From positions 29,456 through 93,455 of the forward strand of contig JAFLTQ010000011.1 of assembly GCA_022510385.1 (NCBI GenBank): a stretch of DNA of 64,000 nucleotides, written 5' to 3'. The notes beneath the pieces were generated by a model. That model was not told the origin of the DNA, searched no databases, and saw only the letters and a list, made by a program, of their open reading frames with translations. Within the stretch, counting starts at the first letter, position 1, and the number at the start of each line of letters is the position of its first letter. Source of the stretch: Muribaculaceae bacterium. Its GTDB lineage: Bacteria; Bacteroidota; Bacteroidia; Bacteroidales; Muribaculaceae. This document shows positions 46,215-56,048 of this stretch, piece after piece. The position numbers were made by a program, and so were the translations under genes.

Positions 46215-47384
46215 TTATTTTAGTTTATAGACTTCCGAACCGGCCAGAAGAACGCACCCTGTTCCATAATCATCAAAATCAGGTTTGGAATCATACGCTA
46301 CGGGTTGACCATCTTTAGGCTCTTTTCCGGTGCCTTGCACATATCCTATATATCCGTCGGGATGTATTGCCTCATTTACAATTGCATTCCATCCTTTAGT
46401 AAGGGCCGGAAGATATTTGTCGCGATCCAGGATACCATTATTGATCCCCCACGCCAAACCATACACAAACAAGGCAGTTCCGGAAGTTTCTTTACCTCCG
46501 TAATTAGAGTCGTCGTGCATACTTACATTCCAGAAACCATCCTCCCTCTGACATTTAACGGCGGCATCCAACATAAGTTTCAGGTCATTAATATACGTGG
46601 CCCGGTGGGGATCATCTTCGGGCAGTTCTTGAATCACTCTTGCAAGAGCAGCAACTACCCAACCGTTTCCGCGCGACCAATAACAGTTTTTACCGTTAGG
46701 TTCTTTGTAAGGAGGAACAAAATCTTTGTCACGCCACCATAACCCCTCTTTCTTATTAAAAAGACCGCCTGCCAAAGAGTCTCTTGTCCATGTATACATC
46801 TGCCAGGCCTTTTCATTATAACGTTGGTCGCCTGTCAAAGCACTCATTTTTGCCAGCACCGGCATCCCCATCTGGATAGCATCTATCCAAGTCCAGTCGT
46901 TGATTTGAGGAGTATTGACAAGCATATTCATATTTGCTTTTGTCTTAGTGAGCATCTTTGGCTCCGGAGTCAGACGATAAAGATCGATATAGGTCTGCGA
47001 ACATGCATAATTGTCAGCATTGCGCGTCTGAGTCTCATCTTTTCTCATACCCCATTTAAACCCGTCGCCCCAATTATATGCATAGTCATAATAGCGGTTG
47101 TCGGGATATATTGAATATAGGGCCATCAAGCCTTCAAAATAGACGGCACGTGTCCAGATATTTGCCTCGTAAACCTTCTTGCGTGAATAATATGGTATAT
47201 CTTTCAAAGGATCCGGATGATTCTTCATATAATAATCATTGATCTTTTTCAAGGTTTCGAGAGTCTGCTCGCGGGGAGGTAAAGTTTCTTGAAAATTACT
47301 CTTTATGGAAGTTGTACCTTTAGAGAAGGTTGGCAGAAAAACCAGAAGTGTAATATATGAAATCAATAATCTTTTCATAATCAT
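46215..47384 (-). CDS. GH105 unsaturated glucuronyl/galacturonyl hydrolase
   Basis: Removes the 4,5-unsaturated uronic acid from the ends of lyase products, releasing DKI (5-keto-4-deoxyuronate). 389 residues with a signal peptide (cut near FSK|GTT), so the product is released outside the cytoplasm. The (alpha/alpha)6 barrel shows YNWGDGFKWGM, ADNYACSQTYIDLY, WIDAIQMGMPVLAK with the likely catalytic Asp, and NCYWSRGNGWVVAALARV. Both 47384 and 47378 are ATG codons in frame. It lies between GH106 and GH28 in the uxaB operon. It is the source of substrate for the exported KduI coded at 59391. Confidence 0.93.
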   Translation of the reverse strand: MIMKRLLISYITLLVFLPTFSKGTTSIKSNFQETLPPREQTLETLKKINDYYMKNHPDPLKDIPYYSRKKVYEANIWTRAVYFEGLMALYSIYPDNRYYDYAYNWGDGFKWGMRKDETQTRNADNYACSQTYIDLYRLTPEPKMLTKTKANMNMLVNTPQINDWTWIDAIQMGMPVLAKMSALTGDQRYNEKAWQMYTWTRDSLAGGLFNKKEGLWWRDKDFVPPYKEPNGKNCYWSRGNGWVVAALARVIQELPEDDPHRATYINDLKLMLDAAVKCQREDGFWNVSMHDDSNYGGKETSGTALFVYGLAWGINNGILDRDKYLPALTKGWNAIVNEAIHPDGYIGYVQGTGKEPKDGQPVAYDSKPDFDDYGTGCVLLAGSEVYKLK

Positions 47385-47438
47385 ATTTTTTCTGAGAGGT
47401 TTTTTTATGGTAGTAGATATATCCGCAGTGTTAAAATT

Positions 47439-50258
47439 TCATTTATCAATCTTGAGAGGTATTAGTTTTACTTCAGAATTCAGACCGGCAGGAATAACAG
47501 GCCAGTCAGCAAAAGAGAATTCTTTGGCATTGGTGACAGATGCGATATTTGCATCCTTAAAAATTCTCCATTCTACGCCTTTTCGTTCAAAATCAGCAAT
47601 TCTGTTAGCCTGAAGATTTGTCACGTCGATTTCAAGAGTGTTTAGACCCTGTTTAAGGAATTCTCCGATTTGAATGGTAAACGGGACACTCCACACTTTC
47701 CCCGCTTGGCTACCATTCACTGTTACGTTAGCGCTTTCCCTGAGCTCTCCGAGATCGAGTAGCCAGAGATCAGCTGACTCCGGATTCTCAAGATTAAACG
47801 TTACTGAGTATCTTGCGGTTCCGAAATTCACTGAGGCATCAGGGTGGGGGAGATCCGTCCAGGGAATTAGAGAGTCTGTAGTAAAAGTTCCCTCAATGGG
47901 AGGCTCACTATTAAGGAAACTAATCGACCATCCTTTGTCAATTAATATTGGTTCTCCTTTTTCCCAAATATAATTCCAAGGTTCACTTTCGACGATATAG
48001 GGGAAAGTTTTCAACAAGACTGATTCTCCCGGCTCCAGCTGCAACCTCACTTGTGTGTCTCCATCTGCTGATTTTTGAGTTTGGGCCAAACCTTTTCTCC
48101 CCGTAAGAGGGTCAAAAATCATTACAGATTCTGCAACGTTAGGAAGGGTCACAAACCCATTGACAGGGGCATCTTTAAGCAATGATATGAAATAATTATA
48201 TCCTCCTGTTTCATTTCTACGGCGTATCAGGATTAACCCTTGTTCGGTTCTCATAGTTTCGGGCTTAACTTCTGAAGCTGCCAAACCGCGCGAATAGTCG
48301 GGAGAAATAATAATATTTCCTTTGCCGAAAGGAGATATGATTGTTTCATCGCTCCCTTGAGTCCCGGGGAGTTGTGAAGAAAGAGATTTCAACCGGCCCA
48401 GGCGTTCTTCCCGGTCAGAGAGACCGGGCACATCTTCAGGAAGAGACCCTACGAAGATAACGGTGGCACCATTATCCGCCAATTGGAGGATACGCTGCAA
48501 TGTTTCCGGCTGCATAAATCGGGCCGGGGGCACGACGATGCCTCGATAGGTGGAACCCCCTTCAGCTTTGATCAATTGATTTTCAACTTCGATATTATTC
48601 AGAAGAAGATCTGAAATATAATCCACATCGTAACCCTCCCCAACTATTTTATTTACGGCCTCTTTGACAAAAGGCATCCGTTGGTCCATCTTATGGATTT
48701 CAAACATAAGATATGGGTTTCCACCTTGTGTCTGCCATATCTCTTCGATGGGGAAATAAAGTAGGAAATCATTGTCGGGAATCCCTGCCGATAGGAAAGC
48801 CTGCACTCTTGCCACATAGGAGAAAAGTGCATCAGCATCTTTCCATATGCTATTGGTAGGCGACATATTTATTGATGCATAGAACATCCATCCCGGGAAT
48901 TCTATATTTTTTGGAGAATATGGTGCACCATGAAAATAAACATGATTCACTCCTGAAGAGAACATCTGGTCAAGTTCAGGTTTACATCTTGATAGGGATG
49001 TACGGAAATGTTCGGTAAGCCAGGTCAAGGTTTCGGCTGATGTGAGAGGTTTTCCGGTTAGATGTGCAGCTGATGATGCAAATTTCAAAACAGCCGGATC
49101 TGCATCGCTGGGTCGAGAGGGCCCATCCTGAATAAGACCCGGGATTGAGAAGATGGTCTGGCCGAAAGATTCACATTCAGGGATATCCACAATAGCATAT
49201 AGATCAATAATGTTTGCCGGAGACCCGTGGCTTTGATTTCTTACCCTCACTCCTTTCCCATGGCTATGGGCAACCCATATGTCAGTGAAATTTTCTCTTA
49301 ACAATTCTCCAAGAGTGAATCTGAAGTCACGCACCACTCTTGAGCGAATCTCCGAATCGCTATCCTCTTCGGTCAACTCCGGAATATACATTTCAAGGCT
49401 ATAGCCATGATGTTTGCGGAATTCATCGAGAATATTATCAGTCCAGTCGGATCCGTAGACTTCAAAAGAGTCGTTAAAGAAAGTATCCGGCATAGGTGCT
49501 CCTGACTCTTCAAAAGCTTTGTCGAACCGTTCGAAATAACTTTTTACTGCCACACTGTCATAATGGTTAAGCACAAAACCTTCTCCTCCCGGAGCTGCGC
49601 GTTTCACCTTTTGGAATGTCCTTCCGCTGAATATTGCGTAAATATTCCAGTCTCCATCCGCTTTGGGAGCTCTCCAGGTTAAAAGCGAGTCGGAACCAAG
49701 TTTTGAAGTGATATCAAGTCTTTTATCACCATTCACAGCAATTATAGCCTGCAAAGAGGCGACTTCGCGTTGCTTCGGATCAGAGGGCAGAATCTTTTCA
49801 GAGAACATCTTCCCGGGAGCTGCTTTCCATTTTTCCACGACGCGTTTACGTGCACTATTCTCAATACCCACTTGTGGTCCTCCAAAAGGCCAGCCGGTGC
49901 CATTGTTCATATCAATCTGCAGCCCCATCCTTTCTCCCTCCTTGATAGTATGCTCCAGCATCTCCATCCACTCCGGGGAAAGATATGGAATGTCATTGAT
50001 CTCATTTCCCTTCACTCCATAGATTGGAGTGATTTCAACTCCACCAAGACCTTTGTTGGCAAATTCTTCAAGATTGAAGGTTAGACCCTCTTTATCTACG
50101 GCACTCCCCAACCACCACCACCTGACAAATGGCTTGTTTTCTGTTTCTATCGGATACCATTCTGTGGCAGAGGAGGTAGTCTCAGCTTTTGCATACGCAT
50201 TTAAGGCGCCTGCAAAAGCCAAGAGACATCCTATTAATGATGTTAGTCGGGTTTTCAT
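47439..50258 (-). CDS. GH106 alpha-L-rhamnosidase, secreted
   Basis: 939 residues from the ATG at 50258, which opens a clean signal peptide (MKTRLTSLIGCLLAF, cut near AYA|KAE); an in-frame start 21 bases earlier would displace it. The N-terminal block FVRWWWLGSAVDKEGLTFNL, GLGGVEITPIYGVKG and QIDMNNGTGWPFGGPQ is the GH106 fingerprint, and VGIYYNDNDEL-like segments such as DTFFNDSFEVYGSDWT follow. A C-terminal galactose-binding-like beta-sandwich (about 800-930) closes the protein. It removes terminal rhamnose from rhamnogalacturonan oligosaccharides. It is 53 bases after uxaB. Confidence 0.93.
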   Translation of the reverse strand: MKTRLTSLIGCLLAFAGALNAYAKAETTSSATEWYPIETENKPFVRWWWLGSAVDKEGLTFNLEEFANKGLGGVEITPIYGVKGNEINDIPYLSPEWMEMLEHTIKEGERMGLQIDMNNGTGWPFGGPQVGIENSARKRVVEKWKAAPGKMFSEKILPSDPKQREVASLQAIIAVNGDKRLDITSKLGSDSLLTWRAPKADGDWNIYAIFSGRTFQKVKRAAPGGEGFVLNHYDSVAVKSYFERFDKAFEESGAPMPDTFFNDSFEVYGSDWTDNILDEFRKHHGYSLEMYIPELTEEDSDSEIRSRVVRDFRFTLGELLRENFTDIWVAHSHGKGVRVRNQSHGSPANIIDLYAIVDIPECESFGQTIFSIPGLIQDGPSRPSDADPAVLKFASSAAHLTGKPLTSAETLTWLTEHFRTSLSRCKPELDQMFSSGVNHVYFHGAPYSPKNIEFPGWMFYASINMSPTNSIWKDADALFSYVARVQAFLSAGIPDNDFLLYFPIEEIWQTQGGNPYLMFEIHKMDQRMPFVKEAVNKIVGEGYDVDYISDLLLNNIEVENQLIKAEGGSTYRGIVVPPARFMQPETLQRILQLADNGATVIFVGSLPEDVPGLSDREERLGRLKSLSSQLPGTQGSDETIISPFGKGNIIISPDYSRGLAASEVKPETMRTEQGLILIRRRNETGGYNYFISLLKDAPVNGFVTLPNVAESVMIFDPLTGRKGLAQTQKSADGDTQVRLQLEPGESVLLKTFPYIVESEPWNYIWEKGEPILIDKGWSISFLNSEPPIEGTFTTDSLIPWTDLPHPDASVNFGTARYSVTFNLENPESADLWLLDLGELRESANVTVNGSQAGKVWSVPFTIQIGEFLKQGLNTLEIDVTNLQANRIADFERKGVEWRIFKDANIASVTNAKEFSFADWPVIPAGLNSEVKLIPLKIDK

Positions 50259-50311
50259 GCCGAGATAATCCAACCGCAATTATTCAAAAAATGAAACAAT
50301 TCCTCTCTTTT

Positions 50312-51748
50312 TTATTTCAAAAGGTCGGAAAGAGCTTTTTTGATTCCCTCTTTGCGGATTGAAGCAAGATAGCCGGCAGCTTTATCTGTGAAACCGGGCA
50401 CAACTTTTTCAAAGTTCTCATTGAAAATGCCGCTCTCAAGAATTTTTGTGATGGTGCCCTTCAGATCCTTGTCGTCCCAGTTTTCTTGTATTATTTTCAC
50501 ATGTTCCGGATTATCTTCCGGCGTAAATCCTGAATCGGGGGCATAAAGAGCCAGCAAAGCTGCAAAAGTGAAAATTGAGAGATCGGCAAGTTTATTGAGT
50601 TTTGTCCAATTATCTTTCACAGTCGGGAAATTCCTCGTTTCCCATTTAGAAAGGGAATTGAGGGCAATTGATTTCAACTGATGGTTGATATAAGGATTGA
50701 GGAAACGTTCAAGAATTTCAGCTGCAAATTCTTTCAATTCCTTTTGATCTTCCGGGATAACGGGAATCACTTCATTATCAATCAGGGCATTTACAAACTT
50801 ATTGATTTCAGGATCGGTGAAAGCTTCAAAGACTGTGTTGTGCCCTGAGAGAAGTGAGAGGGCCACCATTCCGGTGTGTGCGCCGTTTAGGATTCTCACC
50901 TTCTTGTCGCGGAATTCTTTAACAGACGGAAGGAAATAGACGTTCAATCCTGCTTTATGGAGCGGAAGTTCCTCTTTTACTTTTTCAGCTCCTTCTCCAC
51001 CGACTACCCATAGATGATATAATTCACCCTTGACTAAAGCCTTGTCTTCAAAGCCGAGCTCTTTTTCAATTTCAGAGGCTGTTTCAGCCGGATATCCTGA
51101 TACTATACGGTCTACCAACGTGTCGCAGAATACACAACTCTCGTTTACCCAGTCGCTGAAATCTTTCTCCATTCCTGCATTTTCAGCATGACGTAAAATA
51201 TAGTCGTGAAGACGTGCACCATTATTTTCACTTAGTTCGCAGCAGATAAACATGAGCCCCTTGCTTCTGTCTCCTTTGAAATGGAGATATCTGTGGTGTA
51301 ATAATGCTGTCAGTTTGCCGGGGAAGGTTGCGGCGAAGAGTTTCGTGGCATCATCTTCGTCATATTTGATGCCCTGTTCGGTGGTGTTGGATATCACGAA
51401 ACGAAGTTCCGGAGATTCTATGATTTCCTTGTAGAGCTTCTCATTTTCAACCGGTGAGAAGGCATGTTTAATAGATTTTACAAGCCTTTTTTCTTTCTTG
51501 GGTTTTCCTTTTTCGACTCCTTCGAGGTAAACATGATAAAGGGCATCCTGATTGGTGAGATTTTGGATTGTATTGTTGAATTTAAAGCGGGGAGACACGA
51601 CGGTTATTGAGGTGTCGATCACTCCTTGTTCATTAGCAATGTCAATCATCCAGTCTGCAAATGCACGCAAGAAATTTCCCTCACCGAATTGCAAGATTCT
51701 CACCGGACGCTCAGTCCGTTTTACTTCCGAATTATTAAGAGTTTTCAT
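50312..51748 (-). CDS. uxaB: Tagaturonate reductase (altronate oxidoreductase)
   Basis: NAD(H)-dependent reduction of D-tagaturonate to D-altronate in the cytoplasm, second step of galacturonate breakdown. At 478 residues it matches the family (483 in E. coli as I recall). The N-terminal Rossmann part shows ILQFGEGNFLRAFADWMID. The C-terminal mannitol-dehydrogenase-like helical domain has KVRILNGAHTGMVALSLLSGHNTVFEAF, with the Lys/Asn/His catalytic region of this family. First gene of the uxaB-GH106-GH105-GH28-uxaC unit. ATG at 51748. Confidence 0.95.
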   Translation of the reverse strand: MKTLNNSEVKRTERPVRILQFGEGNFLRAFADWMIDIANEQGVIDTSITVVSPRFKFNNTIQNLTNQDALYHVYLEGVEKGKPKKEKRLVKSIKHAFSPVENEKLYKEIIESPELRFVISNTTEQGIKYDEDDATKLFAATFPGKLTALLHHRYLHFKGDRSKGLMFICCELSENNGARLHDYILRHAENAGMEKDFSDWVNESCVFCDTLVDRIVSGYPAETASEIEKELGFEDKALVKGELYHLWVVGGEGAEKVKEELPLHKAGLNVYFLPSVKEFRDKKVRILNGAHTGMVALSLLSGHNTVFEAFTDPEINKFVNALIDNEVIPVIPEDQKELKEFAAEILERFLNPYINHQLKSIALNSLSKWETRNFPTVKDNWTKLNKLADLSIFTFAALLALYAPDSGFTPEDNPEHVKIIQENWDDKDLKGTITKILESGIFNENFEKVVPGFTDKAAGYLASIRKEGIKKALSDLLK

Positions 51749-51803
51749 TCCGTTAGATATTATTCTTTAAGGTTTAAAAATCACCCCACTATGGGATAAT
51801 ATA

Positions 51804-51811
51804 CAAAATTA
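51804..51811 (-). promoter_or_regulatory. -7 promoter element for the uxaB unit
   Basis: Minus strand TAATTTTG, about 56 bases before the uxaB ATG. The -33 region is T-rich without an exact TTTG. Confidence 0.5.
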
Positions 51812-51861
51812 GGTAAAATTAATGATAAACTAAAATAAAATAATGCTTTGCTATTGCGTAA

Positions 51862-51880
51862 TGAATGATAAAAGATGTAA
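51862..51880 (+). promoter_or_regulatory. Weak promoter candidate for the GH2-tail protein
   Basis: Near 51873 the plus strand reads TAACTTTA, one base off TAnnTTTG, with ATTG about 21 bases upstream. It is about 40 bases before the ATG at 51920. Position is approximate. Confidence 0.3.
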
Positions 51881-51919
51881 CTTTACCCCTGGAAACTGAG
51901 TAGAGATTAAAAAAATACC

Positions 51920-52588
51920 ATGAAAAAAATTAAACTTTTCCTCTTGATATTGATGGCCGGCTTGTTCGGCAATTTGGCGCAAGCAGTTGATAATGAGAAT
52001 AATTCAAAGACCTATATCCTCGGGCATTGGGATTATCCAAAAGATTCGGTGCAACCTGTCTATGTCATGTCGGAGGGTGATGACGTGGAACTTTTTATCA
52101 ATGATATACCATTCGGGCACGGGAAACGAGCCTCAGATTATTTATTCATATTTGATAATGTGATATTTCAACCGGGCACCCTCACAGCAGTCGGTTATGA
52201 TTGGCAAGGAAAAGAATTGAGTCGCCACTCTGTTATTACTCCCGGAGTACCGGCACAACTTGTACTGACTCCGGTAGGGAATCAGGATGATTTCCATGCT
52301 AATGGTGAAGACTTGGCACTTTTTCAAGTGGAGGTGGGCGACTTTCAAGCCAGACGTTGTAACGACAACAGGATTATAAGACTTGAAATCGAAGGTCCGG
52401 CAGAATGGCTCGGTTCATTCCCGAGTCTACCCGACAATTCAATAAATAACAAGAAAATTCAGGCTGTAAACGGTATGAATCGATTTCTTGTCAAGAGTAC
52501 TCATGAGGCAGGACCGATTAAAATTACCGCGCATGCCGAGGGTCTGGCCCCTGTAACATTCACACTTAACTCCCTCCCGGCAGAATAA
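51920..52588 (+). CDS. Secreted stand-alone GH2 C-terminal module (DUF4982-like plus Ig-like domain)
   Basis: 222 residues with a signal peptide cut near AQA|VDNEN. Residues about 30-110 (VYVMSEGDDVELFINDIPFG, PGTLTAVGYDWQGKEL) look like the DUF4982 domain that follows the catalytic barrel in GH2 beta-galactosidases. Residues about 115-220 (AQLVLTPVG..., ANGEDLALFQVEV, RLEIEGPAEWLGS) look like the GH2 C-terminal Ig-like domain. There is no catalytic barrel and no catalytic glutamates, and none is coded upstream. It may act as a binding protein or be a relic of a GH2 enzyme, but its signal peptide joined to the domain start argues for a functional product. It converges on the next gene with only 16 bases between. 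Confidence 0.7.
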   Translation: MKKIKLFLLILMAGLFGNLAQAVDNENNSKTYILGHWDYPKDSVQPVYVMSEGDDVELFINDIPFGHGKRASDYLFIFDNVIFQPGTLTAVGYDWQGKELSRHSVITPGVPAQLVLTPVGNQDDFHANGEDLALFQVEVGDFQARRCNDNRIIRLEIEGPAEWLGSFPSLPDNSINNKKIQAVNGMNRFLVKSTHEAGPIKITAHAEGLAPVTFTLNSLPAE

Positions 52589-52604
52589 ATATTTTCTGTA
52601 AGGG

Positions 52605-55600
52605 TCACTGATTGCCGGGACGTTGGAGTGTGAGGCCCATTAGTCCGACAACTACGTCACCCGATAAGGTTTCAAGAGAGATTGATTCAAGTTCCCTGTC
52701 CGGATCGGCAGGGATATCAAGCAGAATTGCAGCACCCCCGTCGATATAGCGGTCTGCTACTCCTTGGATACCCAATTCTTCTCCCAGATTGCGGCTTATA
52801 TGGCCGGTTTTCAAAGACATTCTATAAGGAGGCAAAGCCCCGGGAGCCAATGCAAAGGCATGTTCGTCATTATAGAAATCAAGTTCAATGGGAGCCCAGT
52901 TATAGGGGTTGATTAATGGTGTTGTTTGTGTGGTCCCGTCAGTATATCCCACAATTATTCTTGCGTTCTCTATGTCTGCCTGCATATGGTTGGTGGAACC
53001 CGCCATAAGAAGATAAAGATGAGATGCCTTTCCGTCGAGATTCAATAAGGCTGTGTCAGGATAATTGTCCCACAGGGATGTGAAAATAATATTATCACCC
53101 GTAGCCGTCAGTTTGAAAGGTATCCCTATTTCTGTCCGAAGGGTTTCACCTTCAGCGACAAGACGTTCCCTTAATCCGGAATCATCGATGTTTGCCATCA
53201 ATAAGGGGTGACACCATTCTCCGATACCCTGCTTTGGAAGTTGCAAAGTTGTGACTTGTGGACGCGGTGAAAGATATTCGTTTTGGAAAATATCAGTCAC
53301 TGAAGCATTGTAATGTTTCGAGATGTCTATAGTCTCACACAGATCGGTGGCTATATTTTCAAAACCATTCTCCGGAATGAAATCGTCCTTAGCCAACTGA
53401 TTGATTTCAGGAATCCACCAGTTAAGTGTGCCGTCACTGACTTCGATGAAAGATATATGACCCTCTTGATGTTTTAATCCGGTGGGAGAGGGATTTAAGT
53501 CTACCTTTTCAATGATCTCTATTTCAAGTTGAGGTTCGCTTCCGGCATTGATAACTATACGCGGTGTTGAAATTGAATTTTCAACAGATTCCCATTCGGC
53601 AGGATGACCGTTTACCGTGACGGATTCAACACCCTTCACCGGTAGTGTGAATTTCATATCTACATTTTGCCCATAGAGATGGTTGATGTCATAAATAGAA
53701 CGATTACCCTCCTTTTTAAATGAATAGGAAATATGCGGGAGGGATATGGAAACCTCTTCCCAATCAGCAGGGAATCCCGGAATAATGTTCACACAATGGT
53801 CTTTTGAGAGGAGGTCGGGACGTATTCCGAAAAGACCTTCTGTCAAAGCGCGGCTCCACACTCCGATGGGGTCGGCGAAATCGCGGTAACATTCTCCTCT
53901 GGCCTTGTCATAATGGCTTATCTGACCGAAATTTAGTGGAGATGCTCCCAGATACATATTATCGGTTGCCACACTTTTCATGAGCTTGAAAGCCTCCTCA
54001 TTGCGACCTGCCTGCCAGAAGGCGAGAGCGGTATGCATCACTTCTGCTATGGCTACATTGTTTATGCTCCATGAATATGGCTTCCAGTCGGTGGTGGAAA
54101 GTGTGAAAAGATCTCCATCGATTCCCTCTCCTTCCACCGGGATATGTGGAATCTCACGGTCGATATAGCAGGTGGCAGCGAAATTTTTAAAAGGGTCGGC
54201 TATTTCGGAATCGATTGCATGATAGATAGTCCAAAGAGCTGCTGAAGGGTGCAGACGTTGATGTCCCCCTTTGTCCTTATATTCGGCCCAATGTCCCCTT
54301 TCGGGCATCCACAAGATGCTGTCGATTGCCGCGGCGATTCCATTGGCTTCATTTATAAAAGGAGTCGGGTCTTCACCGATTGCTTCTGCCACTTGGGCTG
54401 CAAGACGGTTGGCAAACAGATTATAAGCGGATGAATGTGTCACGGCTCCTCCGCTATAATAGAGGGCATCACTTGCCCAAATACAGCAATAGGCATCATA
54501 CAGGTGATCTCCGTCGGGATCGAAATTACGTTTCTCCCAGTCTAAATGAAGTTTTACTACCGGAAAAAGTTCTTTCATGGCAGCAGTGTCGCCTGTGTGT
54601 CGGAAATGTCTCAGCATGGCATCAATATAGACCATGTTCATGTCGTAATGTGACATTTCATCTTTCTTACCGGGACGTCGACAGATATATCCATTGCTAT
54701 ACATTGGAGTGCCCCACTTTTTTTCTGCCCTTGCAAGATTCAATGCTGAATCTTGTCGGGGATGATCATAAACAGGGGGTGTGTCGGTGATTTGATTTTG
54801 AGCGTATGTTTTGAAGTGGGTAAGAGCCCTGTCGCGTAGTCCAAGTGCGCTCCCCGCATAAGCGCCGCGCCATCCGAGATGAGGGGTCCGCCATCCTATC
54901 GATCCGTGAAGCCATGCTTCTCCGCTCCATATGCCGTCAGCAGCGACGGAAAGGGCTCCTCCTATCGGATTAATCCATGGGTCGGGAGTGTTGATAATTA
55001 ATCCCGAGGATAGTTCTTTCCGTTCCTGTTCTGCCTTGGAAAGGAGAGTCGGGAGTGATTCCTCAGTTATGACTGAAGATGGAGTCAAAGCTATGAATGC
55101 CTCTTCACGCGGTTGCAACTCTATAACACCTTCGTAGGCCGGCATTGAGGTGATCTGATATCTCTTTGCCGGTATTATTAATGAGATGTTTTTTCTCTCT
55201 TTTATTCCATACTCTACAGATACCTTGTTCCCTTCCACTTTATAGCTGTTGCCGATGCAATATTCCGGCTTGAGGTCAAAACAGGTAGGATCGTCAACAC
55301 CGAGATCTCCCGCACGAGAGAATTTCTTATCCGACACGCCCCCGAATCTCACAGGGATTTCAACCGGCTTGTCAGAGTTGTTTTTCAAAACCCAGAAAGC
55401 CATATCGCTGTAAATGGTATCACTTTTTCTCAATACCTGCACTTCAAGTTCCACGCCCCCTTTTTCGTAATCCATACGACCCGGTGTGTAACGTGCTATA
55501 CAGTCGCCCTCAGGCAATATGAAGGTCAGATTTCCTCCCATTCCGGGGAGATATATCCCGAATTCCGGCATATCGGAACAATCAACTCTGAATCCGCTGT

Positions 55601-55763
55601 GAGCCCCATAAAGTCCACGGTTGAATTTGGCTTTCCCATTCACAGCCTTAACTGATTTGCCCTCCGGAACATAATGAGTGGGTCGGTTCTCGCTGTAAGC
55701 AACCCCGGCAAAGAAAATAAGAAAAAATATTATGATTTTTAAGTCAAATCTTTGTTTTTTCAT
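52605..55763 (-). CDS. Large secreted (alpha/alpha)6-barrel protein, putative glycosidase (DUF4450-like)
   Basis: 1052 residues from the ATG at 55763, which begins MKKQRFDLKIIIFF, a good signal peptide cut near AYS|ENRP; an in-frame start 108 bases earlier would bury it. An N-terminal beta-sandwich (about 25-260) precedes a helical barrel (about 280-690) of the kind seen in GH-clan alpha-barrel enzymes: ADGIWSGEAWLHGSIGWRTPHLGWRGAYAG, HYDMNMVYIDAMLRHFRHTGD, and the acidic WMPERGHWAEYKDKGG. Then a closing beta-domain and a further module. It recalls the DUF4450 group, but I cannot place it in a CAZy family. Acidic residues in conserved-looking loops make hydrolysis plausible; the bond cleaved is unknown. 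Confidence 0.65.
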   Translation of the reverse strand: MKKQRFDLKIIIFFLIFFAGVAYSENRPTHYVPEGKSVKAVNGKAKFNRGLYGAHSGFRVDCSDMPEFGIYLPGMGGNLTFILPEGDCIARYTPGRMDYEKGGVELEVQVLRKSDTIYSDMAFWVLKNNSDKPVEIPVRFGGVSDKKFSRAGDLGVDDPTCFDLKPEYCIGNSYKVEGNKVSVEYGIKERKNISLIIPAKRYQITSMPAYEGVIELQPREEAFIALTPSSVITEESLPTLLSKAEQERKELSSGLIINTPDPWINPIGGALSVAADGIWSGEAWLHGSIGWRTPHLGWRGAYAGSALGLRDRALTHFKTYAQNQITDTPPVYDHPRQDSALNLARAEKKWGTPMYSNGYICRRPGKKDEMSHYDMNMVYIDAMLRHFRHTGDTAAMKELFPVVKLHLDWEKRNFDPDGDHLYDAYCCIWASDALYYSGGAVTHSSAYNLFANRLAAQVAEAIGEDPTPFINEANGIAAAIDSILWMPERGHWAEYKDKGGHQRLHPSAALWTIYHAIDSEIADPFKNFAATCYIDREIPHIPVEGEGIDGDLFTLSTTDWKPYSWSINNVAIAEVMHTALAFWQAGRNEEAFKLMKSVATDNMYLGASPLNFGQISHYDKARGECYRDFADPIGVWSRALTEGLFGIRPDLLSKDHCVNIIPGFPADWEEVSISLPHISYSFKKEGNRSIYDINHLYGQNVDMKFTLPVKGVESVTVNGHPAEWESVENSISTPRIVINAGSEPQLEIEIIEKVDLNPSPTGLKHQEGHISFIEVSDGTLNWWIPEINQLAKDDFIPENGFENIATDLCETIDISKHYNASVTDIFQNEYLSPRPQVTTLQLPKQGIGEWCHPLLMANIDDSGLRERLVAEGETLRTEIGIPFKLTATGDNIIFTSLWDNYPDTALLNLDGKASHLYLLMAGSTNHMQADIENARIIVGYTDGTTQTTPLINPYNWAPIELDFYNDEHAFALAPGALPPYRMSLKTGHISRNLGEELGIQGVADRYIDGGAAILLDIPADPDRELESISLETLSGDVVVGLMGLTLQRPGNQ

Positions 55764-55910
55764 GGTTCTTAATAAAAGTTGATTATGGGGTCTTGGGTTG
55801 GTATTATAGTTTTCGAAACCCCGCCATTTCTCTTTTGAAAGTTTAGTAAAATTAGTTAAATTAATACTCAAATAAAAAAAGGAACTCGTTTTTAGGGAGA
55901 AAATTAAGAA

Positions 55911-55925
55911 TTTTTATTTATTTTG
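55911..55925 (+). promoter_or_regulatory. Possible promoter for the DUF4861-kduD-gatC-kduI unit
   Basis: TATTTTGCAC-like sequence at about 55919-55928 is one base short of TAnnTTTG. It is about 120 bases before the first gene. In the leader, GTTTC-CTGA-GAAAC (about 55987-56000) and ATGAC...GTCAT (about 56017-56034) can form small hairpins. Low confidence. Confidence 0.3.
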
Positions 55926-56048
55926 CACTTATAAACCCTCATAGGCTTAAATTAATAGAGGATTAGATTGGAAATTTGATGTAAAAGTTTCCTGAGAAAC
56001 CATGTAAAAACTCATAATGACATCTAATTGTCATAAAATAAAGTAAGA

